Notes: a model not told the origin generated them from the sequence alone. A DNA stretch of 64,000 nucleotides from Rugalucina vietnamica (GCA_964017185.1 OZ024879.1:30262383-30326382), one strand, 5' to 3'. Numbered from the stretch's first letter, positions 51,903 through 63,514 are shown. Translations and numbers: made by a program.

Positions 51903-53030
51903 TGTAACGTTTTGGTAATGCTCCGAGCGGTCCTATCCACAAATTCAACAGTTAAAAAGACACTATATAAATTTTCCACAGGACTGATTGTCAAATGATT
52001 GGTTATGCATATAACTACTGTACAACAAAAACTAGACTACTTTGTCTACAATCTTGATTAGGATTTCATTGAGCAATAAAAGAATCACAGAATAATCACC
52101 AGAAAACATATATACGAGTTCAAGCTGTTCTCAACTAAGATGGTCTGAAACCTTCCAGACCACTTGCTGCTCAAAAACTACCCAACTCTCAAACCTTTTC
52201 ACAACTCTATAGTTTGCAACTCTTAGTTGCAAGGCTACCCTATAGCCTCAACGTCTATATGGCTATCTCTCTATAGCCAATATGTCTCTGGAGCTTCCCA
52301 AGAGTTTGTCTGAGACCAGCTGGTTCAAGTACCGCAATGGTCCTTTAAACCGTATAGGCCTCAGGTGTGCTCAGCACTATGATGAACTTAAGCAATGCTT
52401 TGGTCTCCAGGTATCGCAATGATCCCTTAGAAACCTAACACTGCCTTCAGTTCGTGCCACGAAGCTTTCTCCAGTTGACAATCACTACTGCCTTCTGCTA
52501 ATTCGATCTGCACCGTCTGAATAACTGGACAGCAAGACGGCAATTCTCAATTTTCGCTCGCTTTTATACCCAAATTTGGGCTGTACCATTAGCCATCTAG
52601 GGGAATAGGTTGAACTCATAAATCTGATAAGTATGATAATTGGAGGTTTCTTTACCTTAAATCTACAAGAAAGTAAATGATTCGTATTCATACATGATAT
52701 TCTGCTAAATGCTTCTTGCATTTTCATATTTCAAAGAATTAAATCTTTGGAAAACATGTCTTGTTTTCCTCATATAAAATGGTTCCGTCCATTATCAATT
52801 CATTGAGTGAGGCGTTTGATAGCAAGCGTTTATCGATCTGATTGAAACATGGCGGCCCCCATGAAAGTTGTGAATTTCAATACGAAAACAGTGCATATAT
52901 AGACATTACAAGCAATTTCTGAATAAGAATACAATAAAATACAGAGGGCTTCATTCGGGAGACTGGGTGTGACCATCATAGACGGTAAGTTTGCCTAGTT
53001 TGGCTTGCATGCAGTTCTCATTTCGTCACA
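51903..53030 (-). mobile_element. Gypsy element, 5' LTR
   Basis: The LTR is 1,128 bp, also TGTAACG...CGTCACA. It carries an extra 14 bp (AGTTTGCCTAGTTT at about 52988) that the other LTR lacks. The gag leader with the primer-binding-site candidate lies immediately left of 51903. Confidence 0.9.
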
Positions 53031-53262
53031 CTTAGTTCGCTATTCAAAACCGAAAACCGCTTTTAAAAGTGTCGCGCGAAAGTGAACTTACCTCGATATG
53101 AAAAACGTGAGCGTCTTTGTTTATCGCTAGGAACTAGTGATTATTTGCGTATAGTTGGTGTCACTTCCGTTTTGGCTCACTGTACGGTTATACACAGTGT
53201 ATTGTATCTTGTATGTTGTTCGTGTTGCTGTATTGAATCTGAAAGAAAGGGAAAGCAACTAT
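53031..53262. other. Inverted, diverged copy of the eight-finger gene upstream region
   Basis: GTGTCACTTCCGTTTTGGCT and CACTGTACGGTTATACACAGTG at 53158-53205 match the complement of 36899-36946. ACCGAAAACCGC near 53049 and the donor complement ACTTACCT near 53087 match 37045-37060 and 36985-36993. The eight-finger coding sequence itself is not present downstream; a MITE follows. Confidence 0.75.
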
Positions 53263-53265
53263 TAT

Positions 53266-53499
53266 AGAGCCGCGACGCGAGAAAAACGGTCTTCGGGTAT
53301 TCCGACCAGTCTGACACAAACCGACCTGTACAGTCACAGAAGCAGGCTAGAAGCTTGAAATTTCTGTTTTAAGAAGAAGAGAAATTGTACTATCCCTGTC
53401 GAAAACAAAGGCGCTGGTCAGCTTCGCAGTTACTGCGAATTTGATCTGCGCATTTGTTTTCGCATAGGCGAAAATCCGGTTTTCTGACGATGCGATTCA
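53266..53499. mobile_element. Palindromic MITE (GAGCCG family), copy 10
   Basis: GAGCCGCGACGCGAGAAAAACGG to GGTTTTCTGACGATGCG, with the centre CTGGTCAGCTTCGCAGTTAC. It abuts the duplicated upstream region. Confidence 0.85.
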
Positions 53500-55904
53500 T
53501 TATTTCAATATAAGTGTGCAAAATCAACTTGCTTGTGGTAGAACACAGTAGACCTTCAGGAGCCAATAGACCCTGGTGCACCATGCGGGGGATTTTTGAA
53601 GGGTATAATTTTCCGAAAGCCCACCCAATTCCCTTCAAAATGACACTTGTTTGCACTCTGACTGATGGGGCGTTTGGACGTAGCGGCCTTTTGAATGTGT
53701 TACGTACGTGACATGTTGCAAATTTCATGAGAATTACCATAAAATCGACATTTGGTATGTTTTTTATGAAGTTTAGTGAAAAAGCAAACACACAAATTAG
53801 CAAATAGGAAAAAAATACTAAAACATATGCTTTTGTATGAGCATAATTCATTGTACCACGTATGGTAACGTATGTAACAAAATATGCAGTAGACGTTCCA
53901 TATGAACAAACAGTACATCGAATTTCTAACGCAAATAAACAAACTGATTGTGTGGACATATTTTTGATTAAAGTCCGTTGTCCGAATTAGTTCACCCAAA
54001 AGCATGTGCTTTGTTTGCAGCTGCATGTCACATATGGGAATTTGTGTCGTCCCCACTTGCCAGTATACATATATTTATGTTTAGAACTAAATCATATTTA
54101 GTCATTCTCAAAGGGACACTAGTAAATAGTACAATTCAGCGAAACATTCAAATTAAAACTTGGCATTGTCTAAATGGTAAACTTATCATAAACCAATGAC
54201 ATCTTATTAATTGTTACCAAGTGCTTTGTCATTGGTAACGTAGATAATAACAAAATACCGTAAGAACATTCCCTTCATACAGAGGGCTGAGGTGGAATGA
54301 GTTGTGAGGATTTACTTTCGAAATAATGAATTTAGTGTTTGCAAATAAGTCTGTTGTCCAAATTATTTAACCAACAATGTTTTGACTTTGTTTCAACTGT
54401 ATCCCGTTGAGTGAAACTTGTGCCATTGTTGCTTGCCCACATACATGTATTTGACATAGACGTATTTGAAAATACATAATTTACTTTCTTGAAGTGTCAT
54501 TGGGGGGAAACACTGAGTTCAATGACGCATTTTCCGTTTAAAATTGCCATTGTTTTAATGGTTACAAGCTTAATACAAACACAACCTTAATGCATGTCGC
54601 CTAGTGTCTTGTTATATGGTAACGTAGATAACGGTAAGTGTCGTAAAGTCATTTCCACTCATACAAAAAGGACTGAGATTCCTAAAAGCTTATGAATCTA
54701 AACAAAAATAAAACGCCTCTTAAATTTCAGAATTTGGCTCTAAAATAGTTTCAGTGTTTTTTGATCATCATTATAATATTATAATCAGTCTTTCAATCAA
54801 TCAATCAATCATGAAATTCACTAGATATAATTACAATAGAACAATCAATCTTTGTCATATTTATGCAAGCAAAATGTGAAGGTGGATTGATCAACTTTAG
54901 CCATAGTTATGTGAGATAGCCTTAAAGCGGGTGTGTAACAAGGCACTATAGGGCTAAACTTGTAGAAGCTACATAAAAATGAGCAATGCAGATATGTCTA
55001 TTGACGTCAAGATTGGTGTCATCAAGGCTTTTAAGTGAGTGTGCTATATCATCATTAGTAACCTAATCATGTTGGGTTTCTTTCACTAACCATCCAATGC
55101 ATGTTAAGTGTATAACCAATCAAAAGGAACACAGCCTCAAGGAGTCGCGCTTAATGTTGTTCCCAATGAAGAAAAACGCTCACAGTGGTGGAAGTACAGT
55201 GTCGAGCCCAGGAGTGAGAACTTGGTTGTTCGAAACTTTCTTTACTGTGAATTTTCTACAAGTATACGGACAAAAACAAAAATGGCAACAAAGGAACTAT
55301 AATATATCTACTCCATCTAACACCAAGTAAGAATTTAATCCAAACCATCACTTTAAAACAATCTGTAGCAAGCAACAATGGTGTTATGGGACAGAAAACA
55401 CTTAAAAGCTAGCTGCTCTCTTTATCACGAAAATTCATCATTTTTGCGCATTAACTGTCTGTGATACCACAAGCTACATGTATTTTATTTAGACGGATAT
55501 AGTTCTGCAGTTTACATGCATAAGGAAGAGCCAGATCAGAACAGAACTCCCGTTCCCATGACAATGTATATAATTAATGGGTGAAAATACTATGGTCACT
55601 CTAGCGGTTATATCTTTGATCGCATCTCCTTTCAACTACGGCATAAGCTGCCCTTGACAAAAAGACAAAATATGTTACACCTAAGATGGTGAATTTGTAA
55701 GTATGGCCATTCTATAGCACCTTCAATATCTTATTTAAACTTCTGTAAGAAGTACATGTTCATATGTAAGTCAGGAATGAAAATTCCCATTCCTGGCGTG
55801 TCTGGAAATATTTTTTATGTAGGGTGGGCTGGGGCAAGACCCTTCGACGTGTCTTGCTCAGTCCTCTGCGGTTTATATGACAGTTTTCTTTTGCTCCAAA
55901 GTTT

Positions 55905-55985
55905 CTTTGTTTGTTTGAATTGATGCTTAGCGTCCCAGTCAACAGCTATTGTCATGTCGGGAAGTTGCCTTCATTTTATGGAACT
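55905..55985 (-). repeat. SINE tail, reversed
   Basis: TTTGTTTGAATTGATGCTTA, GCGTCCCAGTCAACAGCTAT and TCATGTCGGGAAGTTGCC are the complement of the SINE tail seen at 8400-8475. Confidence 0.75.
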
Positions 55986-56184
55986 TATACCCAAAATTAG
56001 GACGTCATGACATCCAAAAATTGCTTCAAATATAACCACCCAACTAAACCATTGAGACATACAGTATGTATGAATGGCTTGTCTTAACCACATTTTCTTT
56101 AGAGGCTCATACCTGAGCGGTTAACTAGTAATCAGATGATCATTCAGTCAGTAATTTCAGTTGTGTTACATGTGACCCTAAAAA

Positions 56185-56530
56185 GTACAAGTAGGCAATG
56201 GTCAGGAAAAGGCGCAGTCAGACAGAAATTCACACTCACAAAAACCGAGGTGTGGAAAAACTAAATTGACAATTAGGCACTTAAACTAAGAAAACATATA
56301 GCAGGCTGTATCTATAGTGTAGTTTTCGTGTGTTTTTTTTTTTGTGAAAGAATAGATACATGTAATAAGCAAATCCACACGAATACACAACTTTCATTGC
56401 TTCAAAATGTCCTAGGGTCGTATTTCTTTTGTGGTCCTACGGTTTTGGTGTCGATTTCTGAAGACACACGGAAGTAATTAAGTTCAGGTAGTTGTATGTC
56501 CACCTTTAGTGAAATAGCTGCTCACTCAGC
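56185..56530 (-). mobile_element. Penelope-like 3' tail, diverged reversed fragment
   Basis: AAGTACAAGTAGGCAATGGTC, GGAAAAGGCGCAGTCAG and AAAAACCGAGGTGTGG match the complement of the element's tail. CATATAGCAGGCTG at 56300 shows the usual end with changes. Confidence 0.65.
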
Positions 56531-57914
56531 TAACATAATGTTCTTTAGAGCCTTCACTTTATGATCCATTTGATGCGTATGATATATCGATCGTAGTAGA
56601 CTGACGTCACAGATTTGCCATGAACATTATGAAGGAAGTGAATGTATTTGACCAATCGCAACACTGGAGTCATTCAGTTTTTATAAGGGTAAATCTGTGA
56701 ATTGAGTCTACGATCATAATAGAATTACACAATAATGTGAATACGCAAATAAGCTTAAATAAATTTGTATTTTAGCAGAATAGAACCCCAATTAATATTC
56801 CATTCCATTCCTGTTACTGATTTAATCCTTTTCAGACCTTATTGTTATCAGGTGAGCGATTGTTGCCCTGTTGGCGCTCATTTATTTCATTTTAGGACAT
56901 ATATTCAGAAAATTTGATTTTCTTATTGAAATAGTTATGGGAGAAAAATGATAATCTGCTATAAATTATAAGTATTTGATTCAATAGAGAAAATACAAAA
57001 TTGTTACGTACGTTACCATGTCATTACGTAAAGTATGTGATCGTTATCATGAAGCATGTTCTATAGTTGATTTTTGTGTGCTTTTAATACCTTTCAGGAC
57101 AGATATTCAATAAATTTAATTTCCTAATTGAAATAACTGTGAGAGAAAAATGATAATCTGCAATTAATCATAAGTATATGATTTTATAGTGAAAATACAA
57201 AATTGTTACATGCGTTAGCATGACATTACATAAAACATGTTACCATTATCATGAAGCATGATCTGTAGTTGATTTTTTGTGTGCTTTTGACACCAATAGA
57301 AGTTTTATTTCGAAAACTGGGATGTTGTTCAGGAAAGGAAGTTTCTTTGTTCTGTTTCTGCTGGGATTTGTTTATTAAAAGGCATATCATTTGAATGGGG
57401 GTAGGGGAAGACAATCAGCATCTGTGGAGTGATGGAAGGTCACAGAGATCTCTACTATATGTCATAATAAAGGGCAAGGACTGTAGATAACTATGATATA
57501 AATTATATTTTGGTATTTTGTCTAAGCTATGTTTTATAAGAAACAAAACACGGTAGATATGCCAAAATACATGGGTTATTTACGTTACTTCTGTTGTACC
57601 AGTAGTCATGAAATCTAAATATTATTGAATTTGGTCCTGTTAGATTAGGTAACATCTCTGCTACATATTTAAAGGTAAAGTTCTTGTCAAATATTTGCTT
57701 TTTGTCATAAATTTTGGTGATCCCCTTAGCAGCTTGAATTTAAAAATCACACGTTGGTAACGTACGTAACACGCTCTTGCACGATAAAGCCCCAGCAGTC
57801 AGAGTGCTAACAAGCGGCATTTAGTAGCTTAGGGTACTGGCTTTCAAAACATATATGTCTACAAAAATCCCCGGCATGGTGCACCTCTGCCATATACTAT
57901 GTGATAGCCTACAG

Positions 57915-58110
57915 GCCCTGAGTTCGATCTCCACACAGGATACCGTGTTGTTCCTGTAACAAGACACATTAACTCCACAAAGTATTGGTTAATAATCGGG
58001 AAGGGTTGGTTCCGTCATTGAAAAAAATGACCTCAATACAATCAATCAAACAAACAAACAAACAAACAAACAAACAAAAACAAACAAAAACAAACAAACA
58101 AAAACAACAT
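57915..58110 (+). repeat. SINE 3' part with (CAAA)n tail
   Basis: GAGTTCGATCTCCAC retains a B-box-like text. ACCGTGTTGTTCCTGTAACAAG, TTAACTCCACAAAGTATTGG and a run of CAAA units at 58045-58108 follow. The 5' part with the A box is missing. Confidence 0.7.
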
Positions 58111-58395
58111 GCAGGAGATGTGGTACGAGCATTAAGGCGGGAAAGGTCATAAATCCTGCAAGCCGGAATTCGCTGAGCCTGAATACTCGCAAAAAAGACA
58201 TTTTCGTTTAGTTCTGTTAATGTTAATTTACATCTATCTTAAAGATGCAAGGTACGCCATTTTGACCCCATTTATCTATACAAAATTCTAAACAGACCAT
58301 AGCATTAAGTTTCCCTGCCAAGACAAAAACTTTTTTTTCGAGCATCATAAAGAATAGATGACAGATTATTGTTAATTTTAGGCTAAGATTTTAAA

Positions 58396-59630
58396 AACTA
58401 TAAGGATCAATGGTCCTGTAAACGCTCACCTGAGATCTGAGATAATAATACAAATAAACTGAATAATACAAATAAATTTGTTTGACTATAATAGTCACAT
58501 GTATTTATATAGCCCCAGGACAGGGTCAGAATAATCCATGGGGTCAGTTTATTTTTCAAATTCATAAATATTCTGTCAATTTGCCCAATTCCTTAAGTTT
58601 TCTCCCTTAAATGACGTTTTAACAGTTTTCTGTATATAAGACCTATGTTGACATCGCCCTAAAATCTTCCAAGGTCATCACGGGGTCATGATTGGTCACA
58701 TGTCAAGTTTTGTTGGAACAGTTTCCGTGAAGATATTTGAAGGGGTTTGCTATATATGGACATGGTGGTCAAGTGACCTGGTTTATTTATAAAGACATTG
58801 GCTTCCCCTTCATACAGATGCGTCCTATAAAATTTGACCTTGAATGGCCAAGCCATTCTAGTGAAGAAAATCTTTCAATATTATGGGGTGGGGCAGACCA
58901 GTCCTTGGCGTTCAAATATTTTCAGAATCATAAACTATAAACTTCTGTCCCATTGTCCATTTCCATCAAGTTTTTCCCCTTCAAATGACATTTTGACAAT
59001 TTTCCCCATACAAATGCATGGGTGGCCTATGTTAGCCTTGCCGTAAAATAGGTCAAGGTCATCACAGGGTCATGATTTATATGAACTTTGTAGAGCTCCT
59101 CTCCCTAATGCTTCATGTCAAGTTTAAAAATCATTGGCCCTCTGGTTCTGGAGAAGAAGATTTTTTAAAAGTTTTTGCTATTGATAGCCATGGCGGCCAT
59201 CTTGGTCACGTGACCTGGACCATTTATATTAACTTTCGTTCCCCCTTCCTAAGGATGTTCCACTTGAAGTTTGGCTTCCATTGGTGAAGTGGTTTCAGAG
59301 AAGATAATCTTTAAATATTATGGTAATATACATGCATATTGCCCCGGGGCGGGGGTAGACCAGCCCCTAGGGTCCTTTTTTTCAGAATCATAAATCTTTA
59401 GTCAATTTGCCCATTTCCTATTTGTTTTTCCCTTCAAATCACATTTGGACAATTTTATCCATATAAATGCATTTTACCTATGCCGACCTTGCCTTGAAAT
59501 ATCTCCACATGAAGTTTGGCTGTGATTGGCCAAGCGGTTTCAGAGAAGATTTTTTAAATTGTGGGCGACGACGGAAGGACGACCTATAAGCTCACCTTGA
59601 GAGCCTTCGGCTCAGGTGAGCTAAAAAGGA
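58396..59630 (-). mobile_element. Reversed copy of the 453-bp-unit element
   Basis: In reverse it opens TTTTTAGCTCACCTGAGCC (complement at about 59606-59628) and ends TCAGGTGAGCGTTTACAGGACC (complement near 58410-58435). GGCGGCCATCTTGGTCACGTG near 59192 and TGACCTTGAATGGCCAAGCC near 58837 mark units. It has fewer and more diverged units than the copy at 27.2 kb. Confidence 0.75.
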
Positions 59631-59724
59631 TTATACTTGTATTAATTAGCAGATTCCTTCATTATTGCATGTAACGGTCTAAGAAGATTCAGACTAAACA
59701 TCAGGAAAACATCTCCGTGCAATG

Positions 59725-59985
59725 AATACCCCCTAAACTCCAATTTTATATAGTGAAACTGGGGTATGCAGGGGTATACCTATTTTTCTTATTTTTGCTC
59801 CAAAACATAGATTGTGGGTACTCGTTAGAACCGCCTCAGCCGAGGCGGTTCTAACGTGTACCCACAATCTATGTTTTGAGCAAAAATAAGAAAAATATCA
59901 ATTTTTTTCCAGTGAAAATGTTCATTTTTACAACAATTTTTTTCCTATATATTGCATGGGCGCGTTTTCGTAATGATTTGGTGGC
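59725..59985. mobile_element. Foldback repeat (GTGGGTAC... family), best copy
   Basis: AAAACATAGATTGTGGGTAC, TCGTTAGAACCGCCTC and GCC form one arm; GAGGCGGTTCTAACGTGTAC, CCACAATCTATGTTTT the other. The stem is nearly perfect over about 38 bp (59803-59879). GCAGGGGTATACC on the left and TATTGCATGGGCGCGTTTTCG on the right match the other copies. Confidence 0.85.
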
Positions 59986-60079
59986 TTTTAAAATGAAAAG
60001 TGAATGACAAAAACAAGGGTAATGTTTGAATTTGTATATGCCTTTTATGCCTTATTGATAATAATTCATACCAAGGTTA

Positions 60080-60522
60080 ATGTACCAGTCATTCGTATCC
60101 ACGGCCCTCTGGGTCCGGGGAATAACGGTTCGTTTAAATTTTCAGTTTTATTGAAGCCCTGCCAAAAGCACTGCGGGGTCAGATTTGTGGTAAAATCCCT
60201 GCTAAAAGCCCCGGCTCCCCGGAGGCTGACAATAATGTGGAACAACAGCTGGGAGGTGTTGTAATGAAACAATATAAGAGAGGGACTTCAATTTCTGCTT
60301 GTAAATGTACATGCATAATTACAAATTAAATAAGGACCATAAAAGTAATTAAATCTTACAAATACAACTAATATCTAATTTGAATTAATGAGACCGTGTA
60401 TTGGCGGGAAATTAACCTCCCCAGCACATGCTCGGCACTGCCGGGACTCATCAGAGGTTAAATCCCGGCACTTTAGCCCCGCTGTGCCCCCACTATCCCC
60501 GGCCCTATGACTGGTGCATAAC
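60080..60522. mobile_element. MITE with ATGTACCAGTCAT ends, copy 1
   Basis: ATGTACCAGTCATTCGTATCC faces ATGACTGGTGCAT. The interior is GC-rich (CCCCGGCTCCCCGGAG, CTGCCGGGACTCATCAG). The flanks TTGATAATAATTCATACC and AACACTTATTG are contiguous near 21030-21070, which therefore shows the site without the element. A second copy is at 62390-62713. Confidence 0.75.
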
Positions 60523-60902
60523 ACTTATTGTAGGGATGTAAATCATGGATTAATGCTACAAGATAGAATTACGACAGATAAGGAGCTTTCCTCATTTTTA
60601 TTCAGCACAGCCTTGGTAAAGAAATACAATCAATTATGAAATAATCAAAATGCAAAATCAAAATCTGTCAAAAATGCAGACATTGTATCTAATGTTTTAC
60701 CGGCTTATTAGTGTTTTACAATTTGAGTCAACAACTTTTCAGTCATGTAGTCATGTCGAGACAGGACAGCCCGTTTCCTGGATATTAACAAGCACTATGG
60801 TGAATTAAATAATGTGTCGTGACACAACACGGAGCTAGTAGGGTATAGAACATCGTGATCCCGAGTCTGCTCACCTGACCACTAGGACACTGCGCATGCG
60901 AC

Positions 60903-61411
60903 TGTAACGAACGACCGAGCCAAGCCACAGAAACCCCGTCGGTGGAAAAGCATGCTCATCCACCAAGGGTGGTTTACTGCGCTATATACCTAACACTTAC
61001 TCTAATCACAAAGTTTCGAGTTTCTAATTTGCATATTACTACCCGCTAATATGCCGCTAATACGTTGCACCAACGTATTCTACAAGGGAGACTACCCCGT
61101 TACATTACTTCCCCCTCCGAGAAGACTCGCCCCGAGTCTTGGCCTGGGAACTACATGGGTAAGGCAACTCCGTTCTGGCAGTTGTCATCATCCCACCGCT
61201 GCCACCAAATGTAACGAACGACCGAGCCAAGCCACAGAAACCCCGTCGGTGGAAAAGCATGCTCATCCACCAAGGGTGGTTTACTGCGCTATATACCTAA
61301 CACTTACTCTAATCACAAAGTTTCGAGTTTCTAATTTGCATATTACTACCCGCTAATATGCCGCTAATACGTTGCACCAACGTATTCTACAAGGGAGACT
61401 ACCCCGTTACA
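60903..61411 (-). mobile_element. TRIM: miniature LTR retrotransposon, 509 bp
   Basis: Two 202-bp direct repeats (60903-61104 and 61210-61411) start TGTAACG and end GTTACA, and I read them as identical. CGAC flanks both sides (60899-60902 and 61412-61415). The 105-bp interior on the - strand begins TTTGGTGGCAGCGGTGGG, a primer-binding-site candidate, and ends GGAGGGGGAAGTAA, a polypurine tract. There is no coding capacity, so it relies on a helper element. The frames across it are not genes. Confidence 0.9.
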
Positions 61412-61670
61412 CGACCTTATATATAGTAGATTTCGATCCCCCTCCAAATCACAATCATCCGTTCTGTTGTTCGAGTACCACAAAGCCACCACACTTTCCG
61501 GATTACTGTGCATCTCAGTTCCTTTCCCCGGTGGTAGGAAGAGGTTTGGGCGAACCGGCAAATGGTCCTTCCGCGATACTGCCCTTGTGGCATCTCATTA
61601 GCAAACTTTATTCTTGTTCTTGCTTAGGTGACTATTTCAAAATGACCTCGCTGTTTATTTGGACATAAAA

Positions 61671-61986
61671 TGAGACGCGGCATGGAAAAACCATCAATCT
61701 GCATAGGCGAAAACAAAGGTGCAGATCAGCTTCGCAGTAACTGTTTTCGCTACACGGCTAGTACATTTCCTCTACTTTCTCTACTTTATTGTTAGTTTGG
61801 TTTTTTCCCACCTCGGTTTTTGGAGTGGGAATCTCTTTCTGATAGCGCCTTTTCCTGATCTTTGCCTACTTGTACCTTTTTCTAAATCCAAAATTTCCAG
61901 CCTCTAACCATCTTCTGTGACTGTAGAGCCCGGTTTGTGTCGGACCAGGTCAAACACAAATTGTTGGTTTTCTCACGCACAGGCTC
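61671..61986. mobile_element. Palindromic MITE (GAGCCG family), copy 11, with a nested Penelope-like tail
   Basis: TGAGACGCGGCATGGAAAAACC to TTTTCTCACGCACAGGCTCA. Between 61789 and 61885 the MITE is interrupted by the last ~97 bp of the Penelope-like element (CACCTCGGTTTTTGGAGTGG, ACTTGTACC), a very short 5'-truncated insertion. Confidence 0.8.
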
Positions 61987-62239
61987 AAATCGAACACATT
62001 TATACTGTAGCAAACAAAGAAACACTTCTTACCTTGCCAGTTTGCCTCGTTAGGTTAAAATAGGAAATAACAGGAGTTGCACGTGCTCCGTACTCGTATC
62101 TAGGCTACAACAGCAACTGCAATGCGACGTGTAGATTTACCAATGCTGGAATATTTCAGCTCACGAGACGAGCCTATCAGTAGGTAGGGCGACAACGGGA
62201 ACACTCCGAGAAAAAAACTGGAACGCCCGCAAGCAGGAT

Positions 62240-62345
62240 TTGGCTTGTCTCAAATGTGCCCAGCGCGGAGCTCGAACCCACACCGGACAGTCACACAGCG
62301 TTGAGATGATCGAATGATCTTAACCGCTTGGTTACCGGGACTGCC
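62240..62345 (-). repeat. tRNA-like SINE head
   Basis: On the - strand, CCGGTAACCAAGCGGTTAAG fits an A box and GTGGGTTCGAGCTCCGCG a B box, about 60 bp apart, as in long-variable-arm tRNAs (Ser or Leu type). The ends do not form a clean acceptor stem, so it is taken as SINE-derived. Confidence 0.5.
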
Positions 62346-62389
62346 AAACATTATTTGCTATAGAACGATTCATTAATTTATAAACTATT

Positions 62390-62713
62390 AATGCACCAGT
62401 TATTTGTAACCACGGCTTCCCAAACTCAAGGGAAGTGCGGGGAATATGACTTTTCAGTTTTCAATGCCCTGCTATGTATAGATCCTACCCACAGGAGACA
62501 AACTTGAGGTCAATATGTGCTCTTTGTCCTGCGCCTCTTAGTAAAATATCTCCCTGGGGTAAGGATCTGAACATCAAAACCCTGTCATTTCCCCTGCACT
62601 GCCGGGACAATAAAAAGTAATTGCCCCACAATTTAGCCTGGCGATCCCCAATCTTCCCCGTAGGTGGAGGGAGAGCGCAGGGCGGGCTCGGTTATAATAG
62701 ATGACTGGTGCAT
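62390..62713. mobile_element. MITE with ATGCACCAGTTAT ends, copy 2
   Basis: ATGCACCAGTTATTTGTAACC faces GATGACTGGTGCAT. GTGCGGGGAATATG and CACTGCCGGGACAATAAAA recall the interior of copy 1. Confidence 0.7.
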
Positions 62714-62889
62714 AAATCGTTCTATATAGAAGCCAACTTAGATATTGCATGCATGGATGACATGGGCGTGCAGAGTGTATAAAATATAAAACAGGATTTT
62801 GACTTGGACATAAATAACTCCCAAATAAAGCCTACGAATGGTAAAACGTGTGTATAACAAATGTAAATTCTTGAAATTGTAGCTAAAAT

Positions 62890-63104
62890 ATCTGGCTTTC
62901 GCTGCCAGTTTTGTAAAGGGTCACTGATGAAGGTTCATAACCCGAAATTGTACAATATGGCCCATCTTCTCGCTTTGAATGTTTTACTGCTTCCAAAGGA
63001 TCTAACAATTATTTTTATCTACTAAGTAGCTCGACTGACCTGACAGAGTGCTCGCACGGTTCGAGCCACGGTCGGATCATCACATATAAAATCACTGGCG
63101 CCAA

Positions 63105-63160
<56 letters not shown>

Positions 63161-63490
63161 TAATAAACCCCTCTCCCGGCAATAAATCTCAGGGGAAGGG
63201 AAGGCAGTAACTGTATAAGTGAGTATGGAGATGTGCCGCTGGTTAGGATATACTTCAGCTCTGGGATAATACGATAATGTGTGCTTCATCCCCTTTTTCA
63301 TTAATGTGTTCACTGCTCTTAAAGGATCTCGGTTTTAATTTTTATTTGCTATTGCTGCAGCTGGTGTTGTGCCGTGTGGCGGCCCTAAAAAGTCTCCCCG
63401 TACAGCATCCATAGTGCAGGTTATATTTTCTTTTTGGTCCTTTGAGATCAGCGAGGATATTCTGAGAATTCAGAAATTTATTATCGGTTA
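62890..63490 (-). repeat. Dispersed repeats, reversed, with poly-A
   Basis: GTAAAGGGTCACTGATGAAG to TTGGAAGCAG (complement) at 62912-63005 is one copy. A run of about 50 A lies at 63108-63158. GGATCTCGGTTTTAATTTTTATTTG and TGTGCCGTGTGGCGGCCCTA at 63320-63390 are the other family end. Confidence 0.75.
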
Positions 63491-63514
63491 AGAATCATTT
63501 TCTAAAGCTACAGT

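Larger units (their letters stand above)
40117..53030 (-). mobile_element. Ty3/gypsy LTR retrotransposon, 12.9 kb with a nested insertion
   Basis: Order on the - strand: 5' LTR (53030-51903), gag (51792-50773), protease-RT-RNase H (from 50550), a foreign insert (48140-42655), integrase (42646-41384) and 3' LTR (41230-40117). LTR near-identity implies a young insertion. The flanks TTGAA (left) and CTTAG (right) do not form a target duplication. Following the 5' LTR is GTGGTGGCAGCTAACGGTGG, the primer-binding-site position, also found in the TRIM at 61.2 kb. GGAGGCGTGGGTAG precedes the 3' LTR as a polypurine-like tract. Confidence 0.9.
53575..57885. mobile_element. Large TIR element with internal tandem repeats, 4.3 kb
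   Basis: GGTGCACCATGCGGGGGATT at 53575 is inverted as AATCCCCGGCATGGTGCACC ending at 57885. Further matching blocks inward include TTTGCACTCTGACTG / TAGCACTCTGACTGCTGGGG and GTGTTACGTACGT on both sides; the arms are about 200 bp and diverged. Inside, a ~370-bp unit is repeated at 53970-54710 (GGTAACGTAGATAA in each) and a ~180-bp unit at 56880-57300 (GAAATA, GAGAAAAATGATAATCTGC). No transposase frame was found. Confidence 0.65.

Noticed and set aside
62240..62345. Functional tRNA-Ser or tRNA-Leu gene
   Set aside because: Boxes are tRNA-like but stems are not complete; a SINE head is more likely.
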